From NCBI RefSeq assembly GCF_020783335.1, contig NZ_CP086068.1:1922001-1986000 (forward strand): a DNA stretch of 64,000 bases, read 5' to 3'. The translations under genes were made by a program, and so were the position numbers. Below the pieces are notes generated by a model that was not told the origin of the DNA, searched no databases, and was given only the letters and a program-made list of their open reading frames with translations. Source of the DNA: Mucilaginibacter daejeonensis (GTDB lineage: Bacteria > Bacteroidota > Bacteroidia > Sphingobacteriales > Sphingobacteriaceae). This document shows positions 26,801 to 34,172 of the stretch, one piece after another (the stretch's first letter is position 1; each line of letters begins with the position of its first letter).

Positions 26801-26962
26801 GGTGATCAGGATGGCTTGAACGCTATTGGGCGGGAAGAAGTCCCAAAGCGGATACCATTGCCTTACGAGATCCTATTTGAGGACCGAAGCTTTGCTTTTA
26901 TCAAAAAGATGTACGACCGGAATTGGATCAATATGCCTGCCGCCATCGAAATTAATTTGTAA
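23819..26962 (+). CDS. DUF5107 domain protein with long C-terminal TPR array
   Basis: 1047 residues with no signal peptide, so predicted cytoplasmic. The N-terminal half (about 15-400) is a DUF5107 domain with beta-sandwich, aldose-1-epimerase-like features: IKLWVNPSVGGKIWGAIEKR, FRDVAMRGPWTSGGMEFN and HDHWDEHWFPVSG. The rest (about 447-1030) is a run of TPR-like helix pairs, such as RFYERAVKAYHVCLEKDRYYPDAL and YTEAQELLLTALSIDTYHPQ. DUF5107 proteins recur in Bacteroidota sugar-utilisation loci. A carbohydrate-processing or sugar-sensing role is inferred, and no catalytic residue can be assigned. It is the first gene of a LacI-operator-controlled operon. Confidence 0.88.
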   Translation: MNSSLKSATIKKEIVPLLTYPFSDPSPVPEFGRLYPYNRFDGYTDKGTMQDWEMIVLENDHIKLWVNPSVGGKIWGAIEKRTGKDFIYFNHVAKFRDVAMRGPWTSGGMEFNIGIIGHAPSCSAPVDHFIRENADGSVSCFIGATDWPSRTNWMVEILLPGDTAYFTTRTMWYNNSRLEQSYYQWNNIGVKAAGDLEYVNPGNQRIGHDGKALSWPVDEQGRQISWYDRNDFAEYRSYHIFGAYSDFWGCYWHNDRFGFGTSSAYDDKPGKKIWIWGLSRYGMIWEDLLTDNDGQYTEVQSGRMFNQSISASSRTPFKHGSFTPYVHDHWDEHWFPVSGIDGFTYGSSTFSFYIDGSAQPSVLQLVANQPLSGEIRVAAGQDVLVQRHIELDTLQREDLTLPKGGAKDICLYFNDELLYDGLTVHRPLKRPSHAPADVDQHSVHELYTQAKEWERQRFYERAVKAYHVCLEKDRYYPDALTGMAGIYIRRCLYTEAQELLLTALSIDTYHPQANYLHGIVNAITGDIADAKDGFSIACRSVEYRTAAYTELAKLQVREKQFKKALSYLDRSLEYNVNNQQAIQLKVVVARLQGKVDEALEAVDKQLHAYPLDHVTRFEQYLLGETDASAFKQGITSELPHETYLELAAFYLDLQLYKNCMEVLSLSPGYVMITLWKAYVAALQRSAQQADQLLREAVDMDPSFVFPHRQEDVRVLEWAVGRERSWKLNYYLALAYVQMLRKDEALELLLAFGNGPDNYVLYLVRAELRHEANPAACEADLRRALVLAGTDHRAVLALSRFLADHGRWAEAVKVVSAGHRADPENYYLGLHHAACLMHTGQYEQGIDLMNRLKVLPNEGASDGRKVWRETHLNAAIKAMDEQNWEQALHYIDQARIWPEHMGIGRPYEVDERLEDLMAFLCIRQDGREGDTSELIESIISYRDQHPDTPYSANDTAALYLLLQQQRTAQAQELLANWQSQDPQDLAGRWTEAFVKGDQDGLNAIGREEVPKRIPLPYEILFEDRSFAFIKKMYDRNWINMPAAIEINL

Positions 26963-26985
26963 CCGATCATTAAAAATATAATCAA

Positions 26986-27879
26986 ATGGCTGAACATCGA
27001 TCAGTGGACCTGTCACTACACCATGGTTTGGTGTCTGACTTTTTTAAATGGCCTTCAACCCCCGAAGAGTGGGAGCCATACCGACTTACCCAGGAGCAGG
27101 TGGACTTTTTTAATGAGAACGGCTACCTGGCCAACATCAAATTTTTAGAAGAGTGGCAGGTAGATAAGCTTAACGAGGACCTGGCCGCTATTGCCGACCC
27201 TGAGCACCCGGATCATTCGCTTTTCTACCAGTTCTTCTCCAATGCTTCTACAGATAAGGATTCGGTACTATTCCATGCGCTTGGTGCCTGGCGTATCACG
27301 GCGCCGTTTCACGACATTTTGTGGAACCCGGCCTTTGTGATGGCTGCCAGCCAGTTACTGGGCAATAAGGCGGTGCGCTTTTGGCATGATCAGTTGTTTT
27401 GCAAGCCGGCCAATCATGGCGGCGTAGTGGCCTGGCACCAGGATTACTCTTACTGGACCCGCACAGGGCCTATACAGCATTTGACCTCTTGGGTAGGGCT
27501 CGATGATGCCACCACCGAGAACGGTTGCATGTATTACGTGCCGGGCAGCCACCGCTGGGGGCTATTAGACAAACCTGAACTGGCCGGCGATATGGAAGGC
27601 CTGATGGAATTCTTGACCGACGAGCAAAAGGCCCAGTTCAAACCTGTCCCGATCGAATTGAAACGGGGCTATGGAACCTTCCACCATCCGTTGTTGGTAC
27701 ATGGGTCATACGAGAACCGTTCGGCCCGTCCGCGTCGCGCCTATGTGCTCAACGTATTTGCCGATGGTACCATCACCAATTCAGACAAAGAACTGATGCC
27801 GGGTACGCCACACATCCCTAAAGGAGAGAAGATACAGGGACAATTCTACCCTGTGGTATTTGATCCTGCAGAGGTTTAA
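26986..27879 (+). CDS. Phytanoyl-CoA dioxygenase (PhyH)-like Fe(II)/2-oxoglutarate oxygenase
   Basis: 297 residues, cytoplasmic. The double-stranded beta-helix core shows the iron triad H151-x-D153 in AWHQDYSYW and H239 in LLVHGSYENRS, with Arg near 250 (ARPRRAYVLN) for 2-oxoglutarate. RFWHDQLFCKPA and GCMYYVPGSHRWG are typical PhyH-family segments. Known members hydroxylate or oxidatively cleave varied small substrates. It begins 23 bases after the DUF5107 gene and is followed by a sugar isomerase/epimerase and a FucP-type transporter, so a sugar-derived substrate is likely. The actual reaction is unknown. Confidence 0.92.
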   Translation: MAEHRSVDLSLHHGLVSDFFKWPSTPEEWEPYRLTQEQVDFFNENGYLANIKFLEEWQVDKLNEDLAAIADPEHPDHSLFYQFFSNASTDKDSVLFHALGAWRITAPFHDILWNPAFVMAASQLLGNKAVRFWHDQLFCKPANHGGVVAWHQDYSYWTRTGPIQHLTSWVGLDDATTENGCMYYVPGSHRWGLLDKPELAGDMEGLMEFLTDEQKAQFKPVPIELKRGYGTFHHPLLVHGSYENRSARPRRAYVLNVFADGTITNSDKELMPGTPHIPKGEKIQGQFYPVVFDPAEV

Positions 27880-27905
27880 GCCGATGCCGACAGCACTTTG
27901 AGACG

Positions 27906-28724
27906 GTGAAGATATTATATTTTTGTTCGCGTTGGGGGATGGAGCACTTGCCACCTGCGGAGCTATGCCAAAAGGTGAAGGATGCCGGTTACGATGGTAT
28001 CGAGACCAGTCTTCCTGACGATGAGGTAGAAGCCAAAGAACTGTTAATGGCTATTGCCGACCATGACCTGCAATGGATCGGGCAGCATTGGGATACCGTG
28101 ACGCCTGACGCTGGTCAGCATATTACGGAATTTGAACAGCGGTTGCGCATGATGGCAGCTGCCAGACCGCTGTTCATTACCTCCCATACAGGCCGAGACA
28201 TTTTCAGTTTTGAACAGAACATCGATCTGCTCGAACTGGCACGTCGGATCAGCAAGGAAACAGGCGTTAGCATCATTCACGAGACACATCGTGGCAAGTT
28301 CAGTTTTGCGGCACACCTGACCGTACCTTATCTGCAAAGATCACCATGGCTGCGATTAACGCTTGATATCTCTCACTGGTTCTGCGTGGCTGAAAGCTAT
28401 TTGGCTGATCAAGCACCCGCCGTTGAATTGGCTATACAACATACTGATCACATTCATGCCCGTGTAGGGTACAAGAACGGTCCCCAAGTGCCTGACCCGC
28501 GCTCACCGGAATGGGAGGAAGTGTTGAACGCCCATTTGAAAATTTGGGATAAAGTGCTTAAATTACGAAAGCAGGAGGGATATGCACAGTTCACGATCAC
28601 GCCTGAATTCGGTCCGTGGCCTTACATGCATCTAACTCCTTTTACCGATACACCGCTCAGCGACCAATGGGAGCTGAACGCTCATATGATGAAGCTTTTG
28701 AAATACAGGTACGCTAACCTGTGA
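27906..28724 (+). CDS. TIM-barrel sugar phosphate isomerase/epimerase (xylose isomerase-like, AP_endonuc_2 family)
   Basis: 272 residues. The (beta/alpha)8 AP_endonuc_2 fold shows GYDGIETSLPDD, SIIHETHRGKFSF (metal-binding Glu/His), LTLDISHW (Asp/His) and DHIHARVGYKNG with the later ITPEFGPWPY acidic ligand. Such enzymes epimerise or isomerise sugars and polyols with a divalent metal. It starts 26 bases after the oxygenase gene, whose product may feed it. Substrate unknown. Confidence 0.9.
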   Translation: MKILYFCSRWGMEHLPPAELCQKVKDAGYDGIETSLPDDEVEAKELLMAIADHDLQWIGQHWDTVTPDAGQHITEFEQRLRMMAAARPLFITSHTGRDIFSFEQNIDLLELARRISKETGVSIIHETHRGKFSFAAHLTVPYLQRSPWLRLTLDISHWFCVAESYLADQAPAVELAIQHTDHIHARVGYKNGPQVPDPRSPEWEEVLNAHLKIWDKVLKLRKQEGYAQFTITPEFGPWPYMHLTPFTDTPLSDQWELNAHMMKLLKYRYANL

Positions 28725-28738
28725 CCCGACCGACTATC

Positions 28739-30016
28739 ATGTTACAAAGCAACGAGACCATTACTACCCCCCAGATCAATAACAGCTATGTGAGGCAGAT
28801 CTGCATCATTGGCGCCTTCTTCTTTATTTTTGGCTTTATTACCTGGGTCAACGGAACGCTGATCCCCTATCTGCGCATCGCCTGCGAGTTGGAAGAATGG
28901 CAGGCCTACCTGGTCACCTTCGCTTTTTATATTTCATACACCGTAATGGCCATTCCCTCGAGTAAATTGCTCGAACGCACGGGAATGATCACCGGTATGC
29001 GGATAGGCTTGGTGGTCATGGCCGTTGGTTGTTCGTTGTTCATACCGGCGGCTTTGCTGCGTTTTTATCCCTTGTTCTTACTCGGGTTATTTGTAGGTGG
29101 TGCAGGTATGACCTTGCTGCAAACGGCCGTGAACCCATACATCACTTTATTAGGCCCTGCCAACAAAGCTGCCCAGCGCATCAGTATCATGGGTATTTGT
29201 AACAAGCTGGCGGGCGTGCTGGCGCCATTGATATTGGGTGCGATCATCCTTAACAACTCGGGCGATCTGATCAAAGAACTGGCGGCGTACAGTCCGGATG
29301 AGAAGGTGGCCCGGTTAGATGAATTGGCCCGTATGGTGATCATGCCTTACACAGCTCTGACGGCTATCCTACTGATCATTGCTTACTGCATCAAGTTCGC
29401 CCATTTGCCCGAGATCAAACCACCATCAGTAGAGGTGGAAGATGGGTCGGCGACCGCACCGGTCAAAAGTGGTAACACCGACCTACTGTTAGGTTTCATC
29501 GCTATATTTTGCGTGGTCGGGCTGGAAGTACTTGCCGGCGACACGATCGGCAATTACGGGTTATACCATGGCCTCAACCTCGATGTGGCGAAAAGCCTCA
29601 CATCATTCACCTTGGCCTGTACGGTGATCGGTTACCTGTTCGGCGCGTTCGCGATCCCGCGCATGGTATCGCAAGAGAAAGCTTACCTGTATTCGTCAAG
29701 CTTAGGGATGGTAATATCGCTGGCCGTGCTCTTTGTACCTGGTATTGGGTCGGTGGCTTGTGTGGCACTTTTGGGTATGTCCAACGCACTGTTATGGCCT
29801 GCAATCTGGCCACAAGCATTGAAAGGTTTGCATGGTGCCAGGTTGAACCGTGGCGCCGCCATCCTGATCATGGGTATAGCCGGTGGTGCCATACTGCCGT
29901 TAGTATATGGCTGGCTGGCCAGAAGCACCAATAACCAGGTGGCTTACCTGCTGCTGATCCCGTGTTACTTATTTAACCTATATTATGGTATGCGTGGCCG
30001 GAGGGCGACCGCTTAA
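28739..30016 (+). CDS. Sugar MFS transporter, FucP (L-fucose:H+ symporter)-like
   Basis: 425 residues from the ATG at 28739. A GTG at 28721 overlaps the preceding stop and is a possible coupled start. About 12 membrane helices. FucP-family motifs include FFFIFGFITWVNGTLIPYL, ALGV-like FVGGAGMTLLQTAVNPYITLLG, and GNYG/AGDTIGNYGLYHG near helix 7. The family takes up L-fucose, D-glucose/galactose or related hexoses by proton symport across the inner membrane. Its place in the operon suggests import of the monosaccharide released by GH78, GH3 or the neighbouring enzymes. The sugar is unproven. Confidence 0.92.
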   Translation: MLQSNETITTPQINNSYVRQICIIGAFFFIFGFITWVNGTLIPYLRIACELEEWQAYLVTFAFYISYTVMAIPSSKLLERTGMITGMRIGLVVMAVGCSLFIPAALLRFYPLFLLGLFVGGAGMTLLQTAVNPYITLLGPANKAAQRISIMGICNKLAGVLAPLILGAIILNNSGDLIKELAAYSPDEKVARLDELARMVIMPYTALTAILLIIAYCIKFAHLPEIKPPSVEVEDGSATAPVKSGNTDLLLGFIAIFCVVGLEVLAGDTIGNYGLYHGLNLDVAKSLTSFTLACTVIGYLFGAFAIPRMVSQEKAYLYSSSLGMVISLAVLFVPGIGSVACVALLGMSNALLWPAIWPQALKGLHGARLNRGAAILIMGIAGGAILPLVYGWLARSTNNQVAYLLLIPCYLFNLYYGMRGRRATA

Positions 30017-30108
30017 GCTTACCTTAAACTATAACGATGATCTTGCACCGTTGATCATGTTCAGAGATGTACTCGAGCCCTTATCATTACAGAGCCTGGC
30101 TACAGGAA

Positions 30109-30140
30109 TTTGTTAGGATGACGGTTTTAGTGTAATTTTG
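30109..30140 (+). promoter_or_regulatory. Promoter of lacI-2
   Basis: TTTG at 30109-30112, a 20-base spacer and TAATTTTG at 30133-30140 match the Bacteroidetes promoter. The start codon is 29 bases downstream. No palindromic operator is present, unlike the other promoters in the locus. Confidence 0.6.
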
Positions 30141-30169
30141 ACACCTGCATCAATACCCGCGCAAACTCT

Positions 30170-31237
30170 ATGAAAGTAAATATCAGGATCAAAGATATCG
30201 CTTTAAAAGCCAACGTATCCACCGGTACGGTAGACAGGGTTTTGCACAACCGCGGCAATGTGAACGAGAAGGTAAAAGAGAAGGTGCTCAAGATCATCAG
30301 CGAGATGAAATATGAGCCTAACTACATTGCCCGCGCGCTGGGATCTAATAAGACCTATCACCTGGCCGCGCTGATCCCTGACCACTCGTTTGATTCATAC
30401 TGGCTGGCTCCTAAAAGCGGCATTGAAAAAGCCGAAAAAGATCTGGGCAAATTTGGCATACAGGTGCATCAATACCAATTTGATCCTTTCGATGCCAAGT
30501 CATTTGTTAAGGCAGCCAAAGAGGTGACCGCCGCCAACCCGGATGGCATCTTGCTGTCGCCCATATTCTACCGCGAGGTATTGCCTTTTTTTGAGGCATG
30601 GCGCAATGAGAATATTCCTTTCGTGCTTTTCAACACGCAGATCGCCGAGTTCGATCCGTTGAGTTATATCGGGCAGGATTCTTACCAGAGCGGTTATTTG
30701 GCAGGTAAACTGATCCATTATGGCGCTAAGCAGCCCTCATCGGTATTGATCGTGCACATCGACGAGGAGATCAGCAACGCAGCTCACTTATTGAAAAAGG
30801 AGCAGGGCCTGCGCAACTTCTTCCTGCATAATGACCTGGCCGACCGTTATCCCATCGTAAAGGCCGAACTGAACCGTGCCGATATCAATTCGTTCAGGCA
30901 AAAGCTGAATGAGGTATTTGAAAGTGAACCTAACATTCGTTCGGTGTTCGTGACCACCTCCAAGGCGCACGAGATCGCTAAACACCTGGAGCAACGCCAT
31001 TTGCCCGATGTGAACATCGTTGGGTATGATCTGCTTCCGCAGAACTTGTATTACCTGAACAAGGGCACCATCAGCTTCCTGATCAATCAAAACCCAAGGG
31101 GACAGGGGTATTGGGGCATAAATCAACTGGTAGAACACTTGGTGTTCAAAAAAGAGGTAGCACCAGTAAAGTTCCTGCCGTTAGATATCATCACCAAAGA
31201 GAATTTGAACTACTACTTGGACGAGGATACCAACTGA
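30170..31237 (+). CDS. LacI-family transcriptional regulator 2, paralogue of regulator 1
   Basis: 355 residues. The same architecture as the regulator at 22458: HTH RIKDIALKANVSTGTVDRVL, hinge EPNYIARALGSNK, and a sugar-binding sensor with YIGQDSYQSGYLAGKL and NIVGYDLLPQNLYYLNKGT. The recognition helix is identical to regulator 1 while sensor domains and hinge differ, so both probably bind the same TGTGTGCGCACACA sites but may sense different ligands. It has its own promoter and its last 25 bases overlap the convergent CBM9-like gene. Confidence 0.95.
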   Translation: MKVNIRIKDIALKANVSTGTVDRVLHNRGNVNEKVKEKVLKIISEMKYEPNYIARALGSNKTYHLAALIPDHSFDSYWLAPKSGIEKAEKDLGKFGIQVHQYQFDPFDAKSFVKAAKEVTAANPDGILLSPIFYREVLPFFEAWRNENIPFVLFNTQIAEFDPLSYIGQDSYQSGYLAGKLIHYGAKQPSSVLIVHIDEEISNAAHLLKKEQGLRNFFLHNDLADRYPIVKAELNRADINSFRQKLNEVFESEPNIRSVFVTTSKAHEIAKHLEQRHLPDVNIVGYDLLPQNLYYLNKGTISFLINQNPRGQGYWGINQLVEHLVFKKEVAPVKFLPLDIITKENLNYYLDEDTN

Positions 31238-31890
31238 TCCTGAGTTGCGCCAAATTTGATGTGCCCAAAAAATTGGGGCAAGTGGAAATTGGGCGTAGGC
31301 CAGTTGATCGGATTCCAGCTGAGGTAATGCGGCTCAGGTAATTCATCGCCACACTTATAAAAGTTTCCACGCGCTGTTGATGAAAACAGGTTTGACGACT
31401 TGTGCGCAAAGAAAACATCAACAGGAATATCCAATGTCAGTTCCCAATTCATCCGACCATCGCTACCTTTCAGCATTATATTTGAGCTGATCTTCCTGAT
31501 CAATTCAACCGGTGCTACCTTGCGCTCACCACCGGGTTTGCCGTAGGCCATGTAACAGGTGCCCAGGCAATTGAACTCGAGGTTGTAATAGGTTTCGTCG
31601 TCATCAAATGAGATGAAGAACTCCACGCACGAATCCTTGTGAACAAAACTGTTAGGCTTTGTGAAGCGGGCCAATACATGGCTTTCCTGCACGTAGTATT
31701 TGAGCAACAACCGATCATGCTGATGCCCGATCGCAAAGGCGCAATCGGGCTTTTTGAGACTATCGTGCCATGGTGCTGATGTTATGCTATGCCGGGGTAA
31801 TAGGTCGAGCATAGCAGAAACATCATTGATGGATCCATCCCATGCAAGCTGATCAAGTAATGGTACGATGAGGGTTTGTGATCCAGACAT
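31213..31890 (-). CDS. CBM9-like carbohydrate-binding protein
   Basis: 225 residues, without a signal peptide. The beta-sandwich resembles CBM9-like/DOMON domains: LLLKYYVQESHVLARF, SFVHKDSCVEFFISFDDDETYYNLEFNCLG and a closing segment YLSWNPINWPTPNFHLPQFFG. Such proteins bind sugars or short glycans. It is the last gene of the minus-strand trio DUF6067-like, beta-helix, CBM9-like. A cytoplasmic binding protein in a PUL is unusual, so the export status should be treated as uncertain. Confidence 0.85.
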   Translation of the reverse strand: MSGSQTLIVPLLDQLAWDGSINDVSAMLDLLPRHSITSAPWHDSLKKPDCAFAIGHQHDRLLLKYYVQESHVLARFTKPNSFVHKDSCVEFFISFDDDETYYNLEFNCLGTCYMAYGKPGGERKVAPVELIRKISSNIMLKGSDGRMNWELTLDIPVDVFFAHKSSNLFSSTARGNFYKCGDELPEPHYLSWNPINWPTPNFHLPQFFGHIKFGATQDQLVSSSK

Positions 31891-31903
31891 GGCCGGCTAT
31901 CAA

Positions 31904-34162
31904 TTAACGTTCAACGCGTTCTTTTCGGTAGCCCATTTTGTCTAACGGTGGTGCTACAAAACCGGGTAATTCATTATAAATGATCGAATTCTTTTTCAGG
32001 CGGAAGTCCAGTTTGCGGTAGTCCTTGAAGCCTGGGTCACCTATGGTCTCAAAGTTTCGCTTATCAACGTGTAGCAGCGTTGTGTCGCCCTCGACCTTAT
32101 GCTCAATGTTCACCATCACGTTCATGTAAAAAAGGTTTCGTTGTGGCGAGGTTGGTCCTTGGTCAAAGTAGTTCTTCAGTTGTGGGTAGGCCGTAGAGTA
32201 GGGCGGCTGTAGGTAATTAACAGCATTCAGGCGTTTCTCGAAGAGTCCACCGCGTTTTACCACACCTTTGGCCCAGTTGTTCAACCGGCGGTCGATGTGC
32301 ATGGCATAGCGGTTGTTCAGGAAGATGTTGTTGATGTAGCGGTTATCCTGCCCGCCGCCAATAAAGCCCGATACCTGCCCGGCCCGGTAAAATATATTAC
32401 CGATCACATCCATACCACAGGCGCCGTCATCGTTGTAAATGGCCATGGTCTTGTTCATGCCGCCCACGTTGTGGAAGAAGTTATAGCGAACCGCATTCCC
32501 ACGTTCAGACGGGTCACGGCCGATATACACCGCGCCCATATCATCCACTTCCAAAGTAGTATGATGGATATCGTTATACTCGATCACGTGGTTGTTGCCG
32601 TGTATATAAATCCCGACCGATGGACTGTTAAATATCTCGCAATTGGATATGCTGTTACCCACACCGGCGATGTAGATGCCGGGGCGATAGGTCTTCTCAA
32701 TGCGGTCAAAATCATGCAGCTGGCAATTCTTAACAAAATTGTTGGCGGGGGTAAGCGTCAAACGGTCGCCGCCCTGAATGTAAAAGCCGCCTGCACCAGT
32801 ATTATACAGCACACAATTCAGGATGCCGTTATCGGTACCGGCCTTGCTGTCGAACGTAGGATTCTCGTAGTTATAAGCCGGGATATCGCCCCATACACGC
32901 GATATCGGCGTGGGTGTCTTTTCGTCCTTGCTGGGCTCCATGCCGCGGCCCATGAATACGCCCATCATGCCAAGGTTGTAAAAGGTGCAGCCATCAATGC
33001 GCACATGGTCGGTCTGCTCCATGTAAATGCCCATTCCGCGGCTGGTAGCGAACCGGATATTTTCGATACGCACATTCTTCACACCGTTCAATTCCATCAG
33101 TGGAGCCTCGTTGATGGATATGTCTACCGTCTTGAGGTCTTTAGGCGGTAAAAAGTAGAGCGTATGCGAGGCGGAGTCCACGTAATATTCACCCGGTACA
33201 TCTATTTCTTCGGGAATGTTGTAGGCGTAATAAGCCCTCCACGGTTTACCACTGGCAAAGCCGTAACGGGTGGTCATGGCGGTGGTGATGATGCGGCGTA
33301 TGGTATCCACCTTGTCCACCGGTACCGCGTCATCGGCGTATCCCCACATAAAGAAACCCGTTAGCCAGGCCTTTTTTGGCTCCTTCCATTTGGATGGGCG
33401 CGGGTCATCATAGAAGAACGTTCCCACACGTTTGGCCACATCGGGTTTAGGATTTTTCAGGGTATCTGTCCAAGGGCGAATGGCTACCATGCCTTTACCT
33501 TCAGGAAGGCTTTCAAAAGCGGCTTCGGGTATCACCTTGGTGTAGTTCTTTAACTTCAAACTGTCGGGGTTGATCACCGAATCGATAGGAACGGTGCCCT
33601 TGTTAGGCCAGCGGGCGATCACGCCCGGGTTACTGTTAAAAAATACTTCCATCCATGACGGACCGAATGGCCGCCCGAAGCCGACCGGGCGTAGTTTCCC
33701 AGGGTCGATGTTCAACGCCTTCAGGTCGATCTGCCTGATCTTGTCCCGAAATTCCGGTTGAAAACGTGTATAAAAACCTTTATCGCTCACGGCTTTAATC
33801 ATATCCGCAGGCACAGTTCTGCCGCCGTGCAGCGTCACCAGGTCCTTTCTGTAAGCTTTGATGATCAAGGCAGTGGTAGAGTTCCAGTTCTTGCCTTCTA
33901 ACAGCTCGACCGAGCGCTCCACATGATAAGAGCCGCCGCGAACAACTATCTCTATCTTTTTGCTTCCGGCAGCTTTGGCCGATGCCAGGCTGATCGCTTT
34001 CTCTATAGAGCTCACGGGGTCATTTGAGGTGCCTGAAGCACTTGGCGAGCCCGAAGTCGATACATATATCTGATTTGCCGATTGGGCTTTTGCATGTGCG
34101 CTGATCAGCAAAAGCGCCGCAATTGCCGGTCGTGCTATAACGTTAAAAAAAGTATATCTCAT
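31904..34162 (-). CDS. Secreted right-handed parallel beta-helix protein (GH141/polysaccharide-lyase-like)
   Basis: 752 residues from the ATG at 34162, which starts a signal peptide (RYTFFNVIARPAIAALLLIS, ending AKAQ). Mature N-terminus IYVSTSGSPSASGTSNDPVSSI opens a beta-helix, with coil repeats such as VRIENIRFATSRGMGIYM, VRIDGCTFYNLGMMGVFM and SISNCEIFNSPSVGIYIHG. The combination with WMEVFFNSNPGVIARWPNKG resembles GH141-type enzymes, which act on fucose- or xylose-containing plant glycans, but I cannot confirm the catalytic Asp pair. It lies 10 bases after the DUF6067-like gene in the same operon. Confidence 0.85.
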   Translation of the reverse strand: MRYTFFNVIARPAIAALLLISAHAKAQSANQIYVSTSGSPSASGTSNDPVSSIEKAISLASAKAAGSKKIEIVVRGGSYHVERSVELLEGKNWNSTTALIIKAYRKDLVTLHGGRTVPADMIKAVSDKGFYTRFQPEFRDKIRQIDLKALNIDPGKLRPVGFGRPFGPSWMEVFFNSNPGVIARWPNKGTVPIDSVINPDSLKLKNYTKVIPEAAFESLPEGKGMVAIRPWTDTLKNPKPDVAKRVGTFFYDDPRPSKWKEPKKAWLTGFFMWGYADDAVPVDKVDTIRRIITTAMTTRYGFASGKPWRAYYAYNIPEEIDVPGEYYVDSASHTLYFLPPKDLKTVDISINEAPLMELNGVKNVRIENIRFATSRGMGIYMEQTDHVRIDGCTFYNLGMMGVFMGRGMEPSKDEKTPTPISRVWGDIPAYNYENPTFDSKAGTDNGILNCVLYNTGAGGFYIQGGDRLTLTPANNFVKNCQLHDFDRIEKTYRPGIYIAGVGNSISNCEIFNSPSVGIYIHGNNHVIEYNDIHHTTLEVDDMGAVYIGRDPSERGNAVRYNFFHNVGGMNKTMAIYNDDGACGMDVIGNIFYRAGQVSGFIGGGQDNRYINNIFLNNRYAMHIDRRLNNWAKGVVKRGGLFEKRLNAVNYLQPPYSTAYPQLKNYFDQGPTSPQRNLFYMNVMVNIEHKVEGDTTLLHVDKRNFETIGDPGFKDYRKLDFRLKKNSIIYNELPGFVAPPLDKMGYRKERVER

Positions 34163-34172
34163 CAGCCGGTCG

